Shown here in pieces: positions 43,859-52,648 of a DNA stretch of 64,000 nucleotides. The position numbers were made by a program, and so were the translations under genes. The stretch is taken from positions 1 through 64,000 of the forward strand of contig DDGC01000006.1 of assembly GCA_002337455.1 (NCBI GenBank). Reading direction: 5' to 3'. Under the pieces are notes generated by a model. The model was not told the DNA's origin. It saw nothing but the letters and a program-made list of their open reading frames with translations, and ran no database searches. Every line of letters begins with the position of its first letter. Position 1 is the first letter of the stretch. The stretch is from Rhizobiales bacterium UBA1912. Its GTDB lineage: Bacteria; Pseudomonadota; Alphaproteobacteria; Rhizobiales; Devosiaceae.

Positions 43859-45259
43859 ATGAGCACGCGGACCGAAACCGACTCGATGGGCCCGATCGAG
43901 GTTCCTGACGATAAATATTACGGGGCACAGACCGCGCGTTCGCTGATGAATTTCGATATCGGGGGCGAAAAGATGCCGCTCGAGATCGTCCATGCCTTCG
44001 GCATCCTCAAAAAGGCAGCGGCGATCACCAACACCAAGCTCGGTCTTATGGATGAGGCCACACGCGATCTTGTGGTCGGCGCGGCTGACGAGGTGATCGC
44101 GGGCACGCTCGACGATCATTTCCCGCTGGTGGTGTGGCAGACCGGGTCGGGCACCCAGTCGAACATGAACGTCAATGAGGTCATTTCCAACCGCGCCATC
44201 GAAATAGCCGGCGGGGAGATGGGCAGCAAAAAGCCCGTCCATCCCAATGACCACGTCAATATGAGCCAGTCGTCCAACGACACCTATCCCACCGCCATGC
44301 ACATTGCCGCCGTGACGATTGTCGAGGACAAGCTGTTTGCCAAGGTCAAGCTGCTGCGCGACACGCTGGCGAAAAAGTCCGAAGAATTCATGGATGTGGT
44401 CAAGATCGGCCGCACCCATCTCCAGGACGCGACGCCGCTAACGCTGGGGCAGGAAATCTCGGGCTGGGTGGCGCAGATCGATCTGGCGCTCAAAGCCGTC
44501 GAAGTAACGCTGCCGCAGCTGCGCGAACTGGCGCTGGGCGGAACCGCCGTCGGGACGGGGCTCAACACCCATCCCGATTATGCGCGCATGGTGGCCGATG
44601 AAATCTCGAGCCTTTCCGGGCATCAGTTCGTGACGGCACCGAACAAGTTTGCTGTCCTGGCCGGGCACGACGCATTCGTTGGTGCGTCGGGTGCGCTCAA
44701 GCAACTTGCCGTTGCATTCATGAAGATCGCTAACGACGTGCGCTGGCTGGCCTCGGGGCCGCGGTCGGGGTTGGGCGAAATCACCATTCCGGAAAACGAG
44801 CCGGGCTCCTCGATCATGCCGGGCAAGGTCAACCCGACCCAGTCGGAAGCCATGACCATGGTGGTGGCGCAGGTGATGGGCAATGATGCGACCATCGGCT
44901 TTGCGGCGAGCCAGGGCAATTTCGAACTCAATGTCTATAAGCCGGTCATCGCTTTCAACTTCATCCAATCGGTGCGGCTTCTGGCCGATGCGGCCAAATC
45001 GTTCAACGACAATTGCGCGGTGGGGATCGAGCCGGACCGGAAAAAGATCAACGAGCATCTGAACAATTCGCTGATGCTGGTCACCGCGCTCAACCGCAAG
45101 ATCGGCTATGACAACGCCGCCAAGATCGCCAAGACGGCACACAAGAACGGTACGACGTTGCGCGAAGAGGCCATCGCTCTGGGGCTCCTCACCGGCGAAG
45201 AGTTCGATGCCGAGGTGCGGCCCGAACAGATGGTGGGGCCGATCGCGGTCAAGACGTAA
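43859..45259 (+). CDS. fumC: Class II fumarate hydratase
   Basis: 466 residues of the oxygen-stable, iron-free fumarase family, which interconverts fumarate and malate. It has the fumarase/aspartase superfamily signature GSSIMPGKVNP, GSGTQSNMNVNEV and the SSNDTYPTAMH motif. ATG 43859 has GGAGG six bases upstream; the adjacent GTG 43856 is less well placed. A terminator follows directly. It belongs to the citric-acid cycle and works with pyruvate carboxylase. Confidence 0.97.
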   Translation: MSTRTETDSMGPIEVPDDKYYGAQTARSLMNFDIGGEKMPLEIVHAFGILKKAAAITNTKLGLMDEATRDLVVGAADEVIAGTLDDHFPLVVWQTGSGTQSNMNVNEVISNRAIEIAGGEMGSKKPVHPNDHVNMSQSSNDTYPTAMHIAAVTIVEDKLFAKVKLLRDTLAKKSEEFMDVVKIGRTHLQDATPLTLGQEISGWVAQIDLALKAVEVTLPQLRELALGGTAVGTGLNTHPDYARMVADEISSLSGHQFVTAPNKFAVLAGHDAFVGASGALKQLAVAFMKIANDVRWLASGPRSGLGEITIPENEPGSSIMPGKVNPTQSEAMTMVVAQVMGNDATIGFAASQGNFELNVYKPVIAFNFIQSVRLLADAAKSFNDNCAVGIEPDRKKINEHLNNSLMLVTALNRKIGYDNAAKIAKTAHKNGTTLREEAIALGLLTGEEFDAEVRPEQMVGPIAVKT

Positions 45260-45264
45260 ATCAG

Positions 45265-45286
45265 GGCCGGTCATTGACCGGCCTTT
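45265..45286 (+). terminator. Rho-independent terminator after fumC
   Basis: An 8-bp stem GGCCGGTC (45265-45272) / GACCGGCC (45276-45283) with a 3-base loop, followed by TTTCTTC, starting five bases after the fumC stop. Confidence 0.85.
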
Positions 45287-45326
45287 CTTCTGGCCAAAAA
45301 CGGGGTTTTGAGGCAGTGTCGCGGCT

Positions 45327-45761
45327 ATGAGACCTCCTGTTCGACGGAACCCATCGATGTTCGTACCGCCGCTTCTGGCCCTGCCTTTGATTGTCTACAA
45401 CGTCATGGCACTGTTCGGCTTTGCCGATGGCGCGGCCTGGATGTCACCGCTGGCGAGCATCTCCATGGTTTCGGGTGGCGTGTGGGTGCTCAGCGTCGGA
45501 GACGTCTTTGTTCTGGTCTCGTTGCTGCTGTTGTTCGGGGAAATCCTGAAGTCGACGAGGTTCGGCAACGCATCGGTAGTCGATCACATGCTGTCGACTG
45601 CAGTGTTTGTCATCTGCCTCGTGGAATTTCTGCTGGTGGGTTATGCCGCGACATCGGTGTTTTTCATCCTGATGATCATGGCGCTGATCGATGTGATCGC
45701 CGGATTTACCGTTTCGATCCGCGCCGCGGCGCGCGACGTGCAGTTTGGCGGGGTTGAATAG
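45327..45761 (+). CDS. Four-helix integral membrane protein, unknown function
   Basis: 144 residues with four predicted membrane helices separated by short loops. I recognise no family motif. The ATG at 45327 or 45357 could both be used, and neither has a strong ribosome site. It is convergent with the next small gene with a one-base gap, so the two ends are tightly packed. Confidence 0.65.
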   Translation: MRPPVRRNPSMFVPPLLALPLIVYNVMALFGFADGAAWMSPLASISMVSGGVWVLSVGDVFVLVSLLLLFGEILKSTRFGNASVVDHMLSTAVFVICLVEFLLVGYAATSVFFILMIMALIDVIAGFTVSIRAAARDVQFGGVE

Positions 45762-45762
45762 G

Positions 45763-46020
45763 TCAGGCTGAAACCGACTTCCGATAACCCATCGGGACGC
45801 GCTTGAGATCGCTGGCTTCGGTCGAGCGGTAGAACTGGCTGGCCTGGGTTTCCTGCACTGTCGAAGCAGGAGCGCCGGTACGGGTGGATTCGATCAATTG
45901 CGCGAGGAAGGCGGCCGGGGGCGCCGAGCGGGAGAGGGATGGCCTTGCGCGCGGCACGGAGAGGCTGACCGGGAGGTGATGTCCCGAAATCGTCCGTTTC
46001 TCTGAGTTGCTCGTGTCCAC
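45763..46020 (-). CDS. Small Ser/Arg-rich protein, unknown function
   Basis: 85 residues, Ser-, Arg- and Ala-rich, ending in KRVPMGYRKSVSA. Small proteins with a VPxGYRKxxSA ending recur in Hyphomicrobiales genomes to my knowledge, but I know of no function. It has no membrane segment or signal peptide. The gene is short and could be mis-called; the conserved-looking tail supports it. Confidence 0.5.
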   Translation of the reverse strand: MDTSNSEKRTISGHHLPVSLSVPRARPSLSRSAPPAAFLAQLIESTRTGAPASTVQETQASQFYRSTEASDLKRVPMGYRKSVSA

Positions 46021-46124
46021 TCGCGCGGTTCCGTTTCAAAGTGGGACATGTGTCCCGTTCTGGCACGCATCCGGTGCCCTTCTCCTCCAGACGTCGCAAT
46101 CGCCGTGCCAGTTGGCAATGTTTC

Positions 46125-46162
46125 GTTAACGATTGCCACAGGCAATCGGGCACATGGTTAAC
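46125..46162. promoter_or_regulatory. Symmetric element with GTTAAC boxes and an inner inverted repeat
   Basis: GTTAAC (46125-46130) is followed at once by GATTGCC-ACA-GGCAATC (46131-46147), and a second GTTAAC lies at 46157-46162. GTTAAC contains the TTAA half-site of the cell-cycle regulator CtrA, but the spacing is not the canonical TTAA-N7-TTAA. It lies in the 290-base gap between the small gene and the CAP-domain lipoprotein, 150 bases upstream of the latter. Confidence 0.4.
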
Positions 46163-46311
46163 GCGAGGGGCCGTTATTTGGTTCGGTGCGGCGGGAGGTG
46201 GAGCGGGCGCGGTTAATGAAGCGGTAAGGGATACGCCGCAATTTTGCGGCTTTGTTGCGCTTTTAGAGCCTCAAGACATTTTTGATGGACGAGACCCGAG
46301 AGGCCGAACCG

Positions 46312-46794
46312 ATGACCCTTGCAGCCCCCGCCCGCCTCAGCGCCATTGCGCTGGCCCTTTTCTGCGCCGGTGGGCTTGCCGCCTGCTCGGGCGCGCCCTC
46401 CACCGGGGGTGGGTTGGCGCCCGGTCTGGTAAGCCAGATCAATGCGCCGGGTGCTCAGATGGACCGGCAGGCGGCGTTGGGGATCATCAATCAGTACCGC
46501 GCGACGCGCGGAGTTGCCCCTCTCACGGCCGACCCGGCCCTCGATGCGCAGGCCCAGACGGTGGCGGCTCAATATGCCAGCACGGGCAATCCTCCGGCAC
46601 GTCCGGCTGGGGCAACCAATATGCGGCTTTCGGCTGGCTATACCAATTTCGCCGAAACCTTTTCAGGCTGGCGCAACAGCCCGGCCGACGCCGACGTCCT
46701 GGCCCAGGGCGACGCACGCCGTGCCGGCTTTGCGGCAGTCTACGAGCCCAATTCAGCCTATGGGGCGCATTGGGTCATGTTGCTGGGACAGTAG
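46312..46794 (+). CDS. CAP-domain (SCP/PR1-like) lipoprotein
   Basis: 160 residues with a lipoprotein signal (ALFCAGGLAACSG, lipobox LAAC) and a small CAP domain (ALGIINQYRATRGVAPLTADPALDAQAQ, later YGAHWVMLLGQ). Bacterial CAP proteins are exported and often of unknown activity. ATG 46312 preceded by GAGAGG is used; earlier starts at 46282/46285 would bury the signal peptide. It is the outer-surface or periplasmic partner of no obvious neighbour. Confidence 0.85.
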   Translation: MTLAAPARLSAIALALFCAGGLAACSGAPSTGGGLAPGLVSQINAPGAQMDRQAALGIINQYRATRGVAPLTADPALDAQAQTVAAQYASTGNPPARPAGATNMRLSAGYTNFAETFSGWRNSPADADVLAQGDARRAGFAAVYEPNSAYGAHWVMLLGQ

Positions 46795-46825
46795 GGCGGC
46801 AGCTCTGCGGCGGCCTTCGGCGCTT

Positions 46826-47521
46826 CTAACTCTCGGTCGACGCAACTTCCCCGTCTTCCAGCAACCGCTTGCGCAGTTCGGTGCGGGGACAGATGAGTTT
46901 GTGCTCGAGGTTGTCGAAATCGACGCGGGTCATAAATTCGATGGCAAAGCCCGGGTCTAGTATGCGCACGACGCGGCCGACGACGGTTCCCAGCGCCATG
47001 GCCATGCCGATTTCGACCTCAAGATCGGCGGATACGGCAGCGCCGGTCATTGAGATATCGATCACGAAGCAATCGATCATCGAACCATCGGCCACAATCA
47101 GGGTCGATTGAGGGTTCTTTGGCGTGATGCGCCGATAGCGGCGGTGGTCGGAGACTTCGTAATTCTTGTGCTGTTCGAGCCACTGGACATGGGAGGCGAG
47201 GCGCTCGCGCTCCTCCTCGGTCATGTCCAGCGACATCGTGAAGCCAAAACCCATCGGCCGGGTGATCTGGCCGCGCAGCACGCCGAATTCATCGAAATGG
47301 GCCGTCACCCAGTCGCCCACTTCACCACCAATTGGAGCGGCGAGGGACATGGTCATGGGCGAAATGCGTTGCACGCGGCAGGCGAAATAGGATGTCTTGC
47401 TATTTGTGCTCGGCCACTTTTCGAGGTGATACCGCCCAGGCATATTGGTCATCAGCCTCAGGCGGTCGTCCATGCGAGGCCGCTCGGCGTTGCGGGCTCT
47501 GGCCCGGGTCCCCTGTGTCAT
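46826..47521 (-). CDS. PilZ-domain protein (cyclic-di-GMP effector), possibly two PilZ domains
   Basis: 231 residues. The C-terminal half has the cyclic-di-GMP signature: RRYRR (an RxxxR box) followed 35 residues later by DISMTGAAV (DxSxxG). The N-terminal half (about 45-130) looks like a second, degenerate PilZ or YcgR-N-like domain without the RxxxR box. It would couple cyclic-di-GMP levels, set by the GGDEF, EAL and HD-GYP proteins in this window, to motility or envelope functions. Confidence 0.83.
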   Translation of the reverse strand: MTQGTRARARNAERPRMDDRLRLMTNMPGRYHLEKWPSTNSKTSYFACRVQRISPMTMSLAAPIGGEVGDWVTAHFDEFGVLRGQITRPMGFGFTMSLDMTEEERERLASHVQWLEQHKNYEVSDHRRYRRITPKNPQSTLIVADGSMIDCFVIDISMTGAAVSADLEVEIGMAMALGTVVGRVVRILDPGFAIEFMTRVDFDNLEHKLICPRTELRKRLLEDGEVASTES

Positions 47522-47647
47522 GGTACTGCGCTCCCAACAGTACCTTACCTTATAGTATTAATCCTTAATAAATGTTGTTTTTCAAAATTGACCGATTGTT
47601 GGCCGGAGCTGAATTGTCCTTCATCGGGCCCCTGAGCGAGTAAAATC

Positions 47648-47869
47648 ATGAGCGATACTGTTGTCGATGCGCGAGGACTTAAATGTCCGCTGCCTGTGCT
47701 CAAACTCGAAAAGGCGTTGGCGGGTGCCAGGGCCGGGGACACGATTGCGGTGCTCGCGACCGATCCGGTCGCCCGTATCGACATCCCGCTTTACTGCCGG
47801 CAACAAGGACATTTGCTGGACATGAACGACGAGGGCGCCGCGATCCGGTTCCTGGTGACGAAGGCCTGA
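47648..47869 (+). CDS. tusA: TusA-family sulfur carrier
   Basis: 73 residues with the TusA/SirA/YedF motif RGLKCPLPVLK and the active Cys13. TusA carries persulfide sulfur from cysteine desulfurase to tRNA thiolation and cofactor pathways. It converges on a D,D-carboxypeptidase gene with a four-base gap. No other tus gene is adjacent, which is typical in alphaproteobacteria. Confidence 0.92.
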   Translation: MSDTVVDARGLKCPLPVLKLEKALAGARAGDTIAVLATDPVARIDIPLYCRQQGHLLDMNDEGAAIRFLVTKA

Positions 47870-47873
47870 ACCG

Positions 47874-49052
47874 TCAGGGGCCCGGAGCCGAAATTGCTGC
47901 CTGCCCGCCATTGGGCATCAGCGATACGATCGAGGAGTCGCCAAAATCGGTTGAAAACGTCTGGTCGACAAGGTTGCCCGTGCCCATCGCCGGCACGCCC
48001 GAGCCGGGCCTTGGGCGAGGGAGGGGCACGTCGGCCAGTCGGCCCAGTGTGGCAATGGTGTGGGTGGGCGGAACGATCGTGTCGTTGAGATAGGAAATCT
48101 GGCCATCAAGGCCAGCGGAAAAGACCTCGGCGCGCTGCTCGGAATAATCTGCAGCGCCGGCGCCGCAGACATTGGGCCGCATGTCGGTGGGCAGGAGGCC
48201 GGGCTGGTTGACGACTGAATTGACTGTACGGCCCGTGCCGCGATAGCCACCGGCAAAGCCCGAAAACAGCATCTGGGCGGTCATTTCGCCGCGCTCGCGC
48301 GATGAATTGGCGCCGAAGGTCACGGCCATCAACTGCCGCCCGCCGCGGGTTACGGTGGCGATGATATTGAGGCCCGAAGCGCAGATATAGCCAGTTTTCA
48401 TGCCGTCGGTACCCGCAAAGCTGGTCAGAAGCTCGTTGTTGGCATGCGAGCGGGAATCGCCGAATGCGACGGTGCGGGTGGAAAACAGCGCATCGTACTG
48501 AGGAAAGCGCGCCCGGATGGTCAAGGCGATCATGGCAATGTCGCGCGCCGTGGTGACCTGGGCAGGATCGTGCAGGCCGTGGGGATTGACGAAATGGGTG
48601 CCCGAGAGCCCCATGATCGCGGCGCGCGCGTTCATCATATCGACAAAGGCCGGTTCGCTGCCCGCTATGGTTTCGCCAATGGCGACGGCAATGTCGTTGG
48701 CCGATTTGACGATCAGAACGTAAAGCGCGTCCTCGAGCGTGATCGCCGTGCCTTCGGGCAAACCCAGCTTGGAGGGCGGGACCGAGAGGGCGTTGGCAGA
48801 GGTGATGACGGGGGTGGACAGCGTCGCCTGCCCGGTTTCAATAGCTTCGAAAGCGATGAGTGCGGTCATCAGCTTGGTGAGCGAGGCCGGGTGCCAGGGA
48901 ATGCCGGCCTCGTTTTCGTAGAGCACCTCGTTGGTGCGCATGTCGATGAGCAGCTGGGGCAGCGCGAAAGCCTGCGAAATGGCGACCGCGAAGGCGCCCA
49001 GAACCAGGATACAAATGGATAGCAATCGCCGGACAGACTGCACCGCGCTCAC
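47874..49052 (-). CDS. Serine-type D-alanyl-D-alanine carboxypeptidase (penicillin-binding protein 5/6 type)
   Basis: 392 residues with a signal peptide (cleavage near FALPQ) and all three S11 peptidase motifs: SxxK at 57-60 (SLTK), SxN at 117-119 (SAN) and KTG at 219-221. It trims the terminal D-Ala from peptidoglycan pentapeptides. The C-terminal region is Pro/Thr-rich rather than the amphipathic anchor of E. coli DacA, so membrane attachment is unclear and the protein may be soluble in the periplasm. Confidence 0.93.
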   Translation of the reverse strand: MSAVQSVRRLLSICILVLGAFAVAISQAFALPQLLIDMRTNEVLYENEAGIPWHPASLTKLMTALIAFEAIETGQATLSTPVITSANALSVPPSKLGLPEGTAITLEDALYVLIVKSANDIAVAIGETIAGSEPAFVDMMNARAAIMGLSGTHFVNPHGLHDPAQVTTARDIAMIALTIRARFPQYDALFSTRTVAFGDSRSHANNELLTSFAGTDGMKTGYICASGLNIIATVTRGGRQLMAVTFGANSSRERGEMTAQMLFSGFAGGYRGTGRTVNSVVNQPGLLPTDMRPNVCGAGAADYSEQRAEVFSAGLDGQISYLNDTIVPPTHTIATLGRLADVPLPRPRPGSGVPAMGTGNLVDQTFSTDFGDSSIVSLMPNGGQAAISAPGP

Positions 49053-49067
49053 TCCGTTATCGTTTCG

Positions 49068-49318
49068 TTAGAGCATGATCCGGCCCGATTGAATCGGTCC
49101 GGCGCTCCAGGTTGCATGGAAAGTTAGGTGATGGTGGCCTGCAAATGGCAATCTTCTGCGCTTCCGGTGCTCACGTACCAAATGTACGCTCCGCTCCGGT
49201 TCTCAAAGACTACCATTTTCGGCTCACCCTGGCCTAACTGTTCACACAACCTAAGGTTTTGCTTTGTCGCGCGGCCGAACCGAAAAAGTCTGGAACTTTT
49301 TCTGGCCGCACTCCGGTG
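49068..49318. repeat. Dispersed intergenic repeat, family 1, interrupted by another repeat-like segment
   Basis: The left part TTAGAGCATGATCC with CCGATTGAATCGG and the right part CCGAACCGAAAAAGTCTGG match the copy at 34852-34956. About 140 bases between them (49121-49260) are absent from that copy and include the near-palindromic TCACGTACCAAATGTACGCT. It fills most of the 417-base gap upstream of the HxlR gene; no coding sequence is seen there. Confidence 0.6.
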
Positions 49319-49469
49319 ATCAGTCGAATGCTTAACAGGGCAAATTTGGCTAAACAATGCCCGCAGGGCGTTGTCCAACAACTTGGCGCGTGTGTGGTCT
49401 TTTGGCCAAGGGTTCCCTTTCGTAACCATGGACACTATATGTACCCAATCAACGCAAGGAATTTTGGCC

Positions 49470-49868
49470 ATGGCCAGTATTGAGCCTGATGAAGCGACCG
49501 TATGTACGGCGATGGGGGATATCCTCAACCGGATCGGCGACAAATGGAGCGTGATGGTGGTGGGCCGGCTCAAGGGCGGCACCATGCGGTTTTCCGAGCT
49601 GCGCCGGGCCATCGACGGGGTCTCGCAGCGCATGTTGACGCTCACCTTGCGCAACCTGGAGCGCGACGGGTTGGTGACACGCACCGTTTATGCCGAGATT
49701 CCCCCGCGGGTCGAATACACGCTGACCGAAATGGGGAACACCCTGACGGGTCCTATCGGCGCGCTGTGGGACTGGGCCGCCGCGCATCAGGACCAGGTGG
49801 CGCGGGCACGAATGGTTTACGACCGCGCGCAGGCCAACGCGGACGAGCCGGTGCGCAGGCGCGCCTGA
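49470..49868 (+). CDS. HxlR-family transcriptional regulator
   Basis: 132 residues with the HxlR winged helix: CTAMGDILNRIGDKWSVMVVGRLKGG, RFSELRRAIDGVSQRMLTLTLRNLERDGLV and PPRVEYTLTEMG. HxlR proteins often sense quinones, aldehydes or other electrophiles through a cysteine; Cys is present near the N terminus (VCTAMG). ATG 49470 with AAGGA nine bases upstream is preferred to longer frames. No divergent target gene is adjacent; the upstream gap is filled by repeats. Confidence 0.88.
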   Translation: MASIEPDEATVCTAMGDILNRIGDKWSVMVVGRLKGGTMRFSELRRAIDGVSQRMLTLTLRNLERDGLVTRTVYAEIPPRVEYTLTEMGNTLTGPIGALWDWAAAHQDQVARARMVYDRAQANADEPVRRRA

Positions 49869-49982
49869 GCGCTTGGCGCTTGCTGTGTCGTTCGGGTTGG
49901 TTCGAGGCACGCCGTTCCCCGATTGCCCTTGCCGCCGTTTCATGATGGGGTATGCGGCTTTTCCGATCCGGTGGATTTTGTG

Positions 49983-51437
49983 ATGGGCAAGGAAATCGAA
50001 CTCAAACTGCAGATTGCGCCGCAGGCGGCAGGACTGGCCGTTCAGTGGGGCGAGGCGCAGGGGGAGATGAACCTGCGGCCGTTGCGCTCGGTTTATTTCG
50101 ACACGCCCGGCCGCTCGCTGGCCATGGCGGGCCTGTCACTGCGGACGCGCTATGACGGCGCGGGGTTCATCCAGACCGTGAAGGCGGCAAAGGGCAAGGC
50201 GGCGGGGCTTTTCACGCGCGAGGAGTGGGAAAAAGAGGTGGTGTCGGAGCGGCCCGAATTGGGCACGGACACGCCGCTGGCAGGGTTGCCCCGCCAGACC
50301 CTTGATGCGCTGGCGCCGCTTTTCTCAGTGGAGGTGGAGCGGGGAAGTCTCGATATAGCGCGTGGGAACAGTGTTATCGAGATGGCGATCGATACCGGCG
50401 TTGTCGCTGCTGATGACCGTCGGGCCGATTTCTGCGAGATCGAACTCGAACTCAAATCGGGCGAGCCGCACGCACTGTTCGAACTGACACGGGAACTCGA
50501 TGCGCTGGTCAGCCTCCGGCTGGGCGTCATGACAAAGTCCGAGCGCGGCTATCGCCTGCTCGATGCAGTTGCCGAAAGCGCCAAGGCGGGGTCCATCGCC
50601 CTCTCGGCCGATCTGAGCGTCGAGGACGGCTTTGCGGCGATAGCGAGCGCCTGCATTCGGCAATACCGGATCAACGAAGACATCCTGCTTCGGCGCCGTT
50701 CGCCTGACGCCCTGCATCAGGCGCGTGTGGGGCTGCGGCGGCTGCGTTCGGCCCTCACGCTGTTCAAGCCGGTGGTTGCCGACGACAGGCACTCTCATTT
50801 TGGCGACGAGCTCAAATGGTTGGCGGCAGAATTGGGTGATGCGCGCGATCTCGATGTGCTCTACGACCGGGCACGATCCAACGAATTGCGGATCGCCATT
50901 GCCCGGCTGCGCGAGAGCGCCTATGGGGCGCTCGAGGATACGCTGGGTTCGGCGCGGGCGCGGGCGCTGATGATCGATCTCGCCGAATGGATTGCGGTCG
51001 GGGCATGGCGCGACGCCGAAGACCGTGCGGAAGGCCAGACTTCGACCGGCGAGTTTGCCGCTCACGCGCTGGAAAAATCGTTCCGGAAATTTAAAAAGCA
51101 CAGCGAAGGGCTGGCCGGGTTGAGCGATGAGGACCGGCACGAGGTGCGCAAGCTGGCCAAAAAGCTGCGCTATGGCAGCGATTTCTTTGCCGCCCTCTAT
51201 GACGACAAGAAGCGGGCCAAGCGTCACCACCGTTTCATCGACCATCTGCAATCGGTGCAGGACCATCTCGGCAAGCTCAATGATATGGCGGCGGCGCCCG
51301 GCCTTTTGGCGCGGAACGGGCTCGATGAGACCGACGGCGCCGAGGGCGTCCTGTCGGGCGCCGACACTGCGGACACGCTCAGGAAAGCCGAAACGTCGCG
51401 TGATGCTCTTGTCGAGCTCAAGCCGTTCTGGGTCTAG
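49983..51437 (+). CDS. CYTH-CHAD domain protein (inorganic triphosphatase-like)
   Basis: 484 residues: an N-terminal CYTH domain beginning with the EIELKL motif and containing the acidic EIELELKSG strand (about 1-200), and a C-terminal helical CHAD domain with conserved His residues (LHQARVGLRRLRSAL, EDRHEVRKLAKKLRYGSDFF). CYTH domains hydrolyse inorganic triphosphate, and CHAD domains bind polyphosphate. ATG 49983 gives the family start MGKEIELK; the 20-residue upstream extension is rejected. Confidence 0.9.
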   Translation: MGKEIELKLQIAPQAAGLAVQWGEAQGEMNLRPLRSVYFDTPGRSLAMAGLSLRTRYDGAGFIQTVKAAKGKAAGLFTREEWEKEVVSERPELGTDTPLAGLPRQTLDALAPLFSVEVERGSLDIARGNSVIEMAIDTGVVAADDRRADFCEIELELKSGEPHALFELTRELDALVSLRLGVMTKSERGYRLLDAVAESAKAGSIALSADLSVEDGFAAIASACIRQYRINEDILLRRRSPDALHQARVGLRRLRSALTLFKPVVADDRHSHFGDELKWLAAELGDARDLDVLYDRARSNELRIAIARLRESAYGALEDTLGSARARALMIDLAEWIAVGAWRDAEDRAEGQTSTGEFAAHALEKSFRKFKKHSEGLAGLSDEDRHEVRKLAKKLRYGSDFFAALYDDKKRAKRHHRFIDHLQSVQDHLGKLNDMAAAPGLLARNGLDETDGAEGVLSGADTADTLRKAETSRDALVELKPFWV

Positions 51438-51481
51438 CTCAGCGCGACCCGATAGCGCGCTAATGCGCCTGCAATTGAGAA

Positions 51482-51566
51482 TGGTGCGGGTGGCCGGAAT
51501 CGAACCGGCACTCCTTTCGGAACTGGATTTTGAGTCCAGCGCGTCTACCAATTCCACCACACCCGC
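51482..51566 (-). tRNA. tRNA-Leu(CAA)
   Basis: An 85-base tRNA including an encoded CCA. The acceptor stem is GCGGGTG / CACCCGC, and the anticodon stem CTGGA/TCCAG encloses loop CTCAAAA with anticodon CAA, reading UUG. The variable arm is long as in class II leucine tRNAs, and the T-arm is GCCGG-TTCGATT-CCGGC. It ends 44 bases after the CYTH-CHAD gene on the other strand. Confidence 0.97.
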
Positions 51567-51670
51567 AGCAGATTTGTCGCGGCGGACTATAGGCAAACAT
51601 CACGCGGCGTCAATTGCCCCAAGGCGCCCTTTTTGAGCCGGATGGTGATTTTATTGCCGGCAATGACCGA

Positions 51671-52294
51671 TCAGCGTGAGAGGGATCGGGTTACTTTGGC
51701 GATGCGCTTTAGCTTTGCCGGCTGGGAGATAGATGTCACTCGCCGGTCAAGGATGGCAATAAGCCGCGCGCGTTCCGGGCCGGTAACGACAGAGGCGGCG
51801 ATCTCGGCATAAGCGGGCAATTGATTGACGGGGGCCGTTTCGATCTGATCGAGTATGATCGGGGCCACTTCCTTGTAGTGGCCGGAACGGGCCAGACCCG
51901 CGAGAACCCCCATTGTTGCGTCTTTGGCAATGACCGATCCGGCGTCAGCGGCAGCCAGAATGGAATCGAGATGTTCGGACAGCAATCGCGGTTCGAGCGG
52001 TGCCAGTGTTTCGAGGGCCTTTAAAGCTCCCCAGACCTGACGATTGGCGCTCGCATCAAGGCGGGAAAGAAATGCATCGGCGTGCGGCGCGATGAGCTCG
52101 GGTGCTCGGTAGCCGATTTCGTAAAGTACCTTGATGGCGTCGTTCGCGACGGCCTTGCTGGTTTTCTGCAGCGCATCGGCCAGCGTGGCGATTGCCGTGT
52201 GGTCCCTTTGCGCCACGAGCTGCTCGGCAAGAGCAATATTGGGTTGCTCGTCATTGCGGCCCAACGCACAGGCGAGCTGATCGAGAATGCCCAA
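51671..52294 (-). CDS. HEAT-repeat-like helical protein, unknown function
   Basis: About 207 residues made almost wholly of paired helices resembling HEAT/ARM-type repeats (for example VANDAIKVLYEIGYRAPELIAPHADAF and VIAKDATMGVLAGLARSG), ending with a basic segment. A TTG at 52294 with GGAGC five bases upstream, two bases after the zinc-ribbon stop, is the preferred start; an ATG at 52345 would overlap that gene by 49 bases. It is probably co-transcribed with the zinc-ribbon gene under the divergent MerR regulator. It could be a protein-interaction scaffold. No function is known to me. Confidence 0.7.
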   Translation of the reverse strand: MGILDQLACALGRNDEQPNIALAEQLVAQRDHTAIATLADALQKTSKAVANDAIKVLYEIGYRAPELIAPHADAFLSRLDASANRQVWGALKALETLAPLEPRLLSEHLDSILAAADAGSVIAKDATMGVLAGLARSGHYKEVAPIILDQIETAPVNQLPAYAEIAASVVTGPERARLIAILDRRVTSISQPAKLKRIAKVTRSLSR

Positions 52295-52296
52295 GG

Positions 52297-52551
52297 CTAG
52301 CTCCGCCAGCGCTGCAGACGCGGCAGGGACCGGGTAAATGCCCACGCCATCACACTTGGCATGCCCTGCTTGCGCAATTGGTCAATGCAATATTGTTGCA
52401 TCTGCGCGACCGTAAAACCGGGTTGTCTGAACGCACCAGCCTGGAAGCACAGTGAGCAATAGAGAGACGAGCGGCTGCCATCGGCATTGGTGCCTCCGCC
52501 TTCGGGATCCTTGCTCATGGGCATTGAGCAGCTCTGACAAATCGGTCCCAC
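52297..52551 (-). CDS. Small zinc-ribbon protein
   Basis: 84 residues beginning GPICQSCSMPM and carrying a second pair YCSLCF, which together make a four-cysteine zinc ribbon like PF12674-type proteins. GTG 52551 has GGAG five bases upstream and fits the usual start of this family near ICQSCxMPM. A longer frame from ATG 52608 would place the start within the promoter -10 region (52604-52609), so it is rejected. Next is the HEAT-like gene after two bases. The function of this family is unknown. Confidence 0.78.
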   Translation of the reverse strand: MGPICQSCSMPMSKDPEGGGTNADGSRSSLYCSLCFQAGAFRQPGFTVAQMQQYCIDQLRKQGMPSVMAWAFTRSLPRLQRWRS

Positions 52552-52603
52552 AGCGGCTCCATTGTTTTGGCCCGATCGGCCATCTTGACACCGTTGGGTG
52601 TGA

Positions 52604-52639
52604 ACCATAGTAAAACCATGGAGTGTGGTCAATGGTTTT
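52604..52639. promoter_or_regulatory. MerR operator with divergent promoter
   Basis: Inverted repeat AAAACCAT (52612-52619) / ATGGTTTT (52632-52639) with a 12-base spacer, and a further AACCAT at 52603-52608. On the minus strand TTGACC (52632-52627) and TATGGT (52609-52604) are separated by 17 bases and would drive the zinc-ribbon/HEAT genes. The site lies just upstream of the merR start on the other strand, so it can control both. Confidence 0.68.
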
Positions 52640-52648
52640 GGAGACATG

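Noticed and set aside
52297..52608. Longer zinc-ribbon frame from ATG 52608
   Set aside because: The ATG lies within the predicted -10 element, and GTG 52551 has a ribosome site and the family-typical N terminus.
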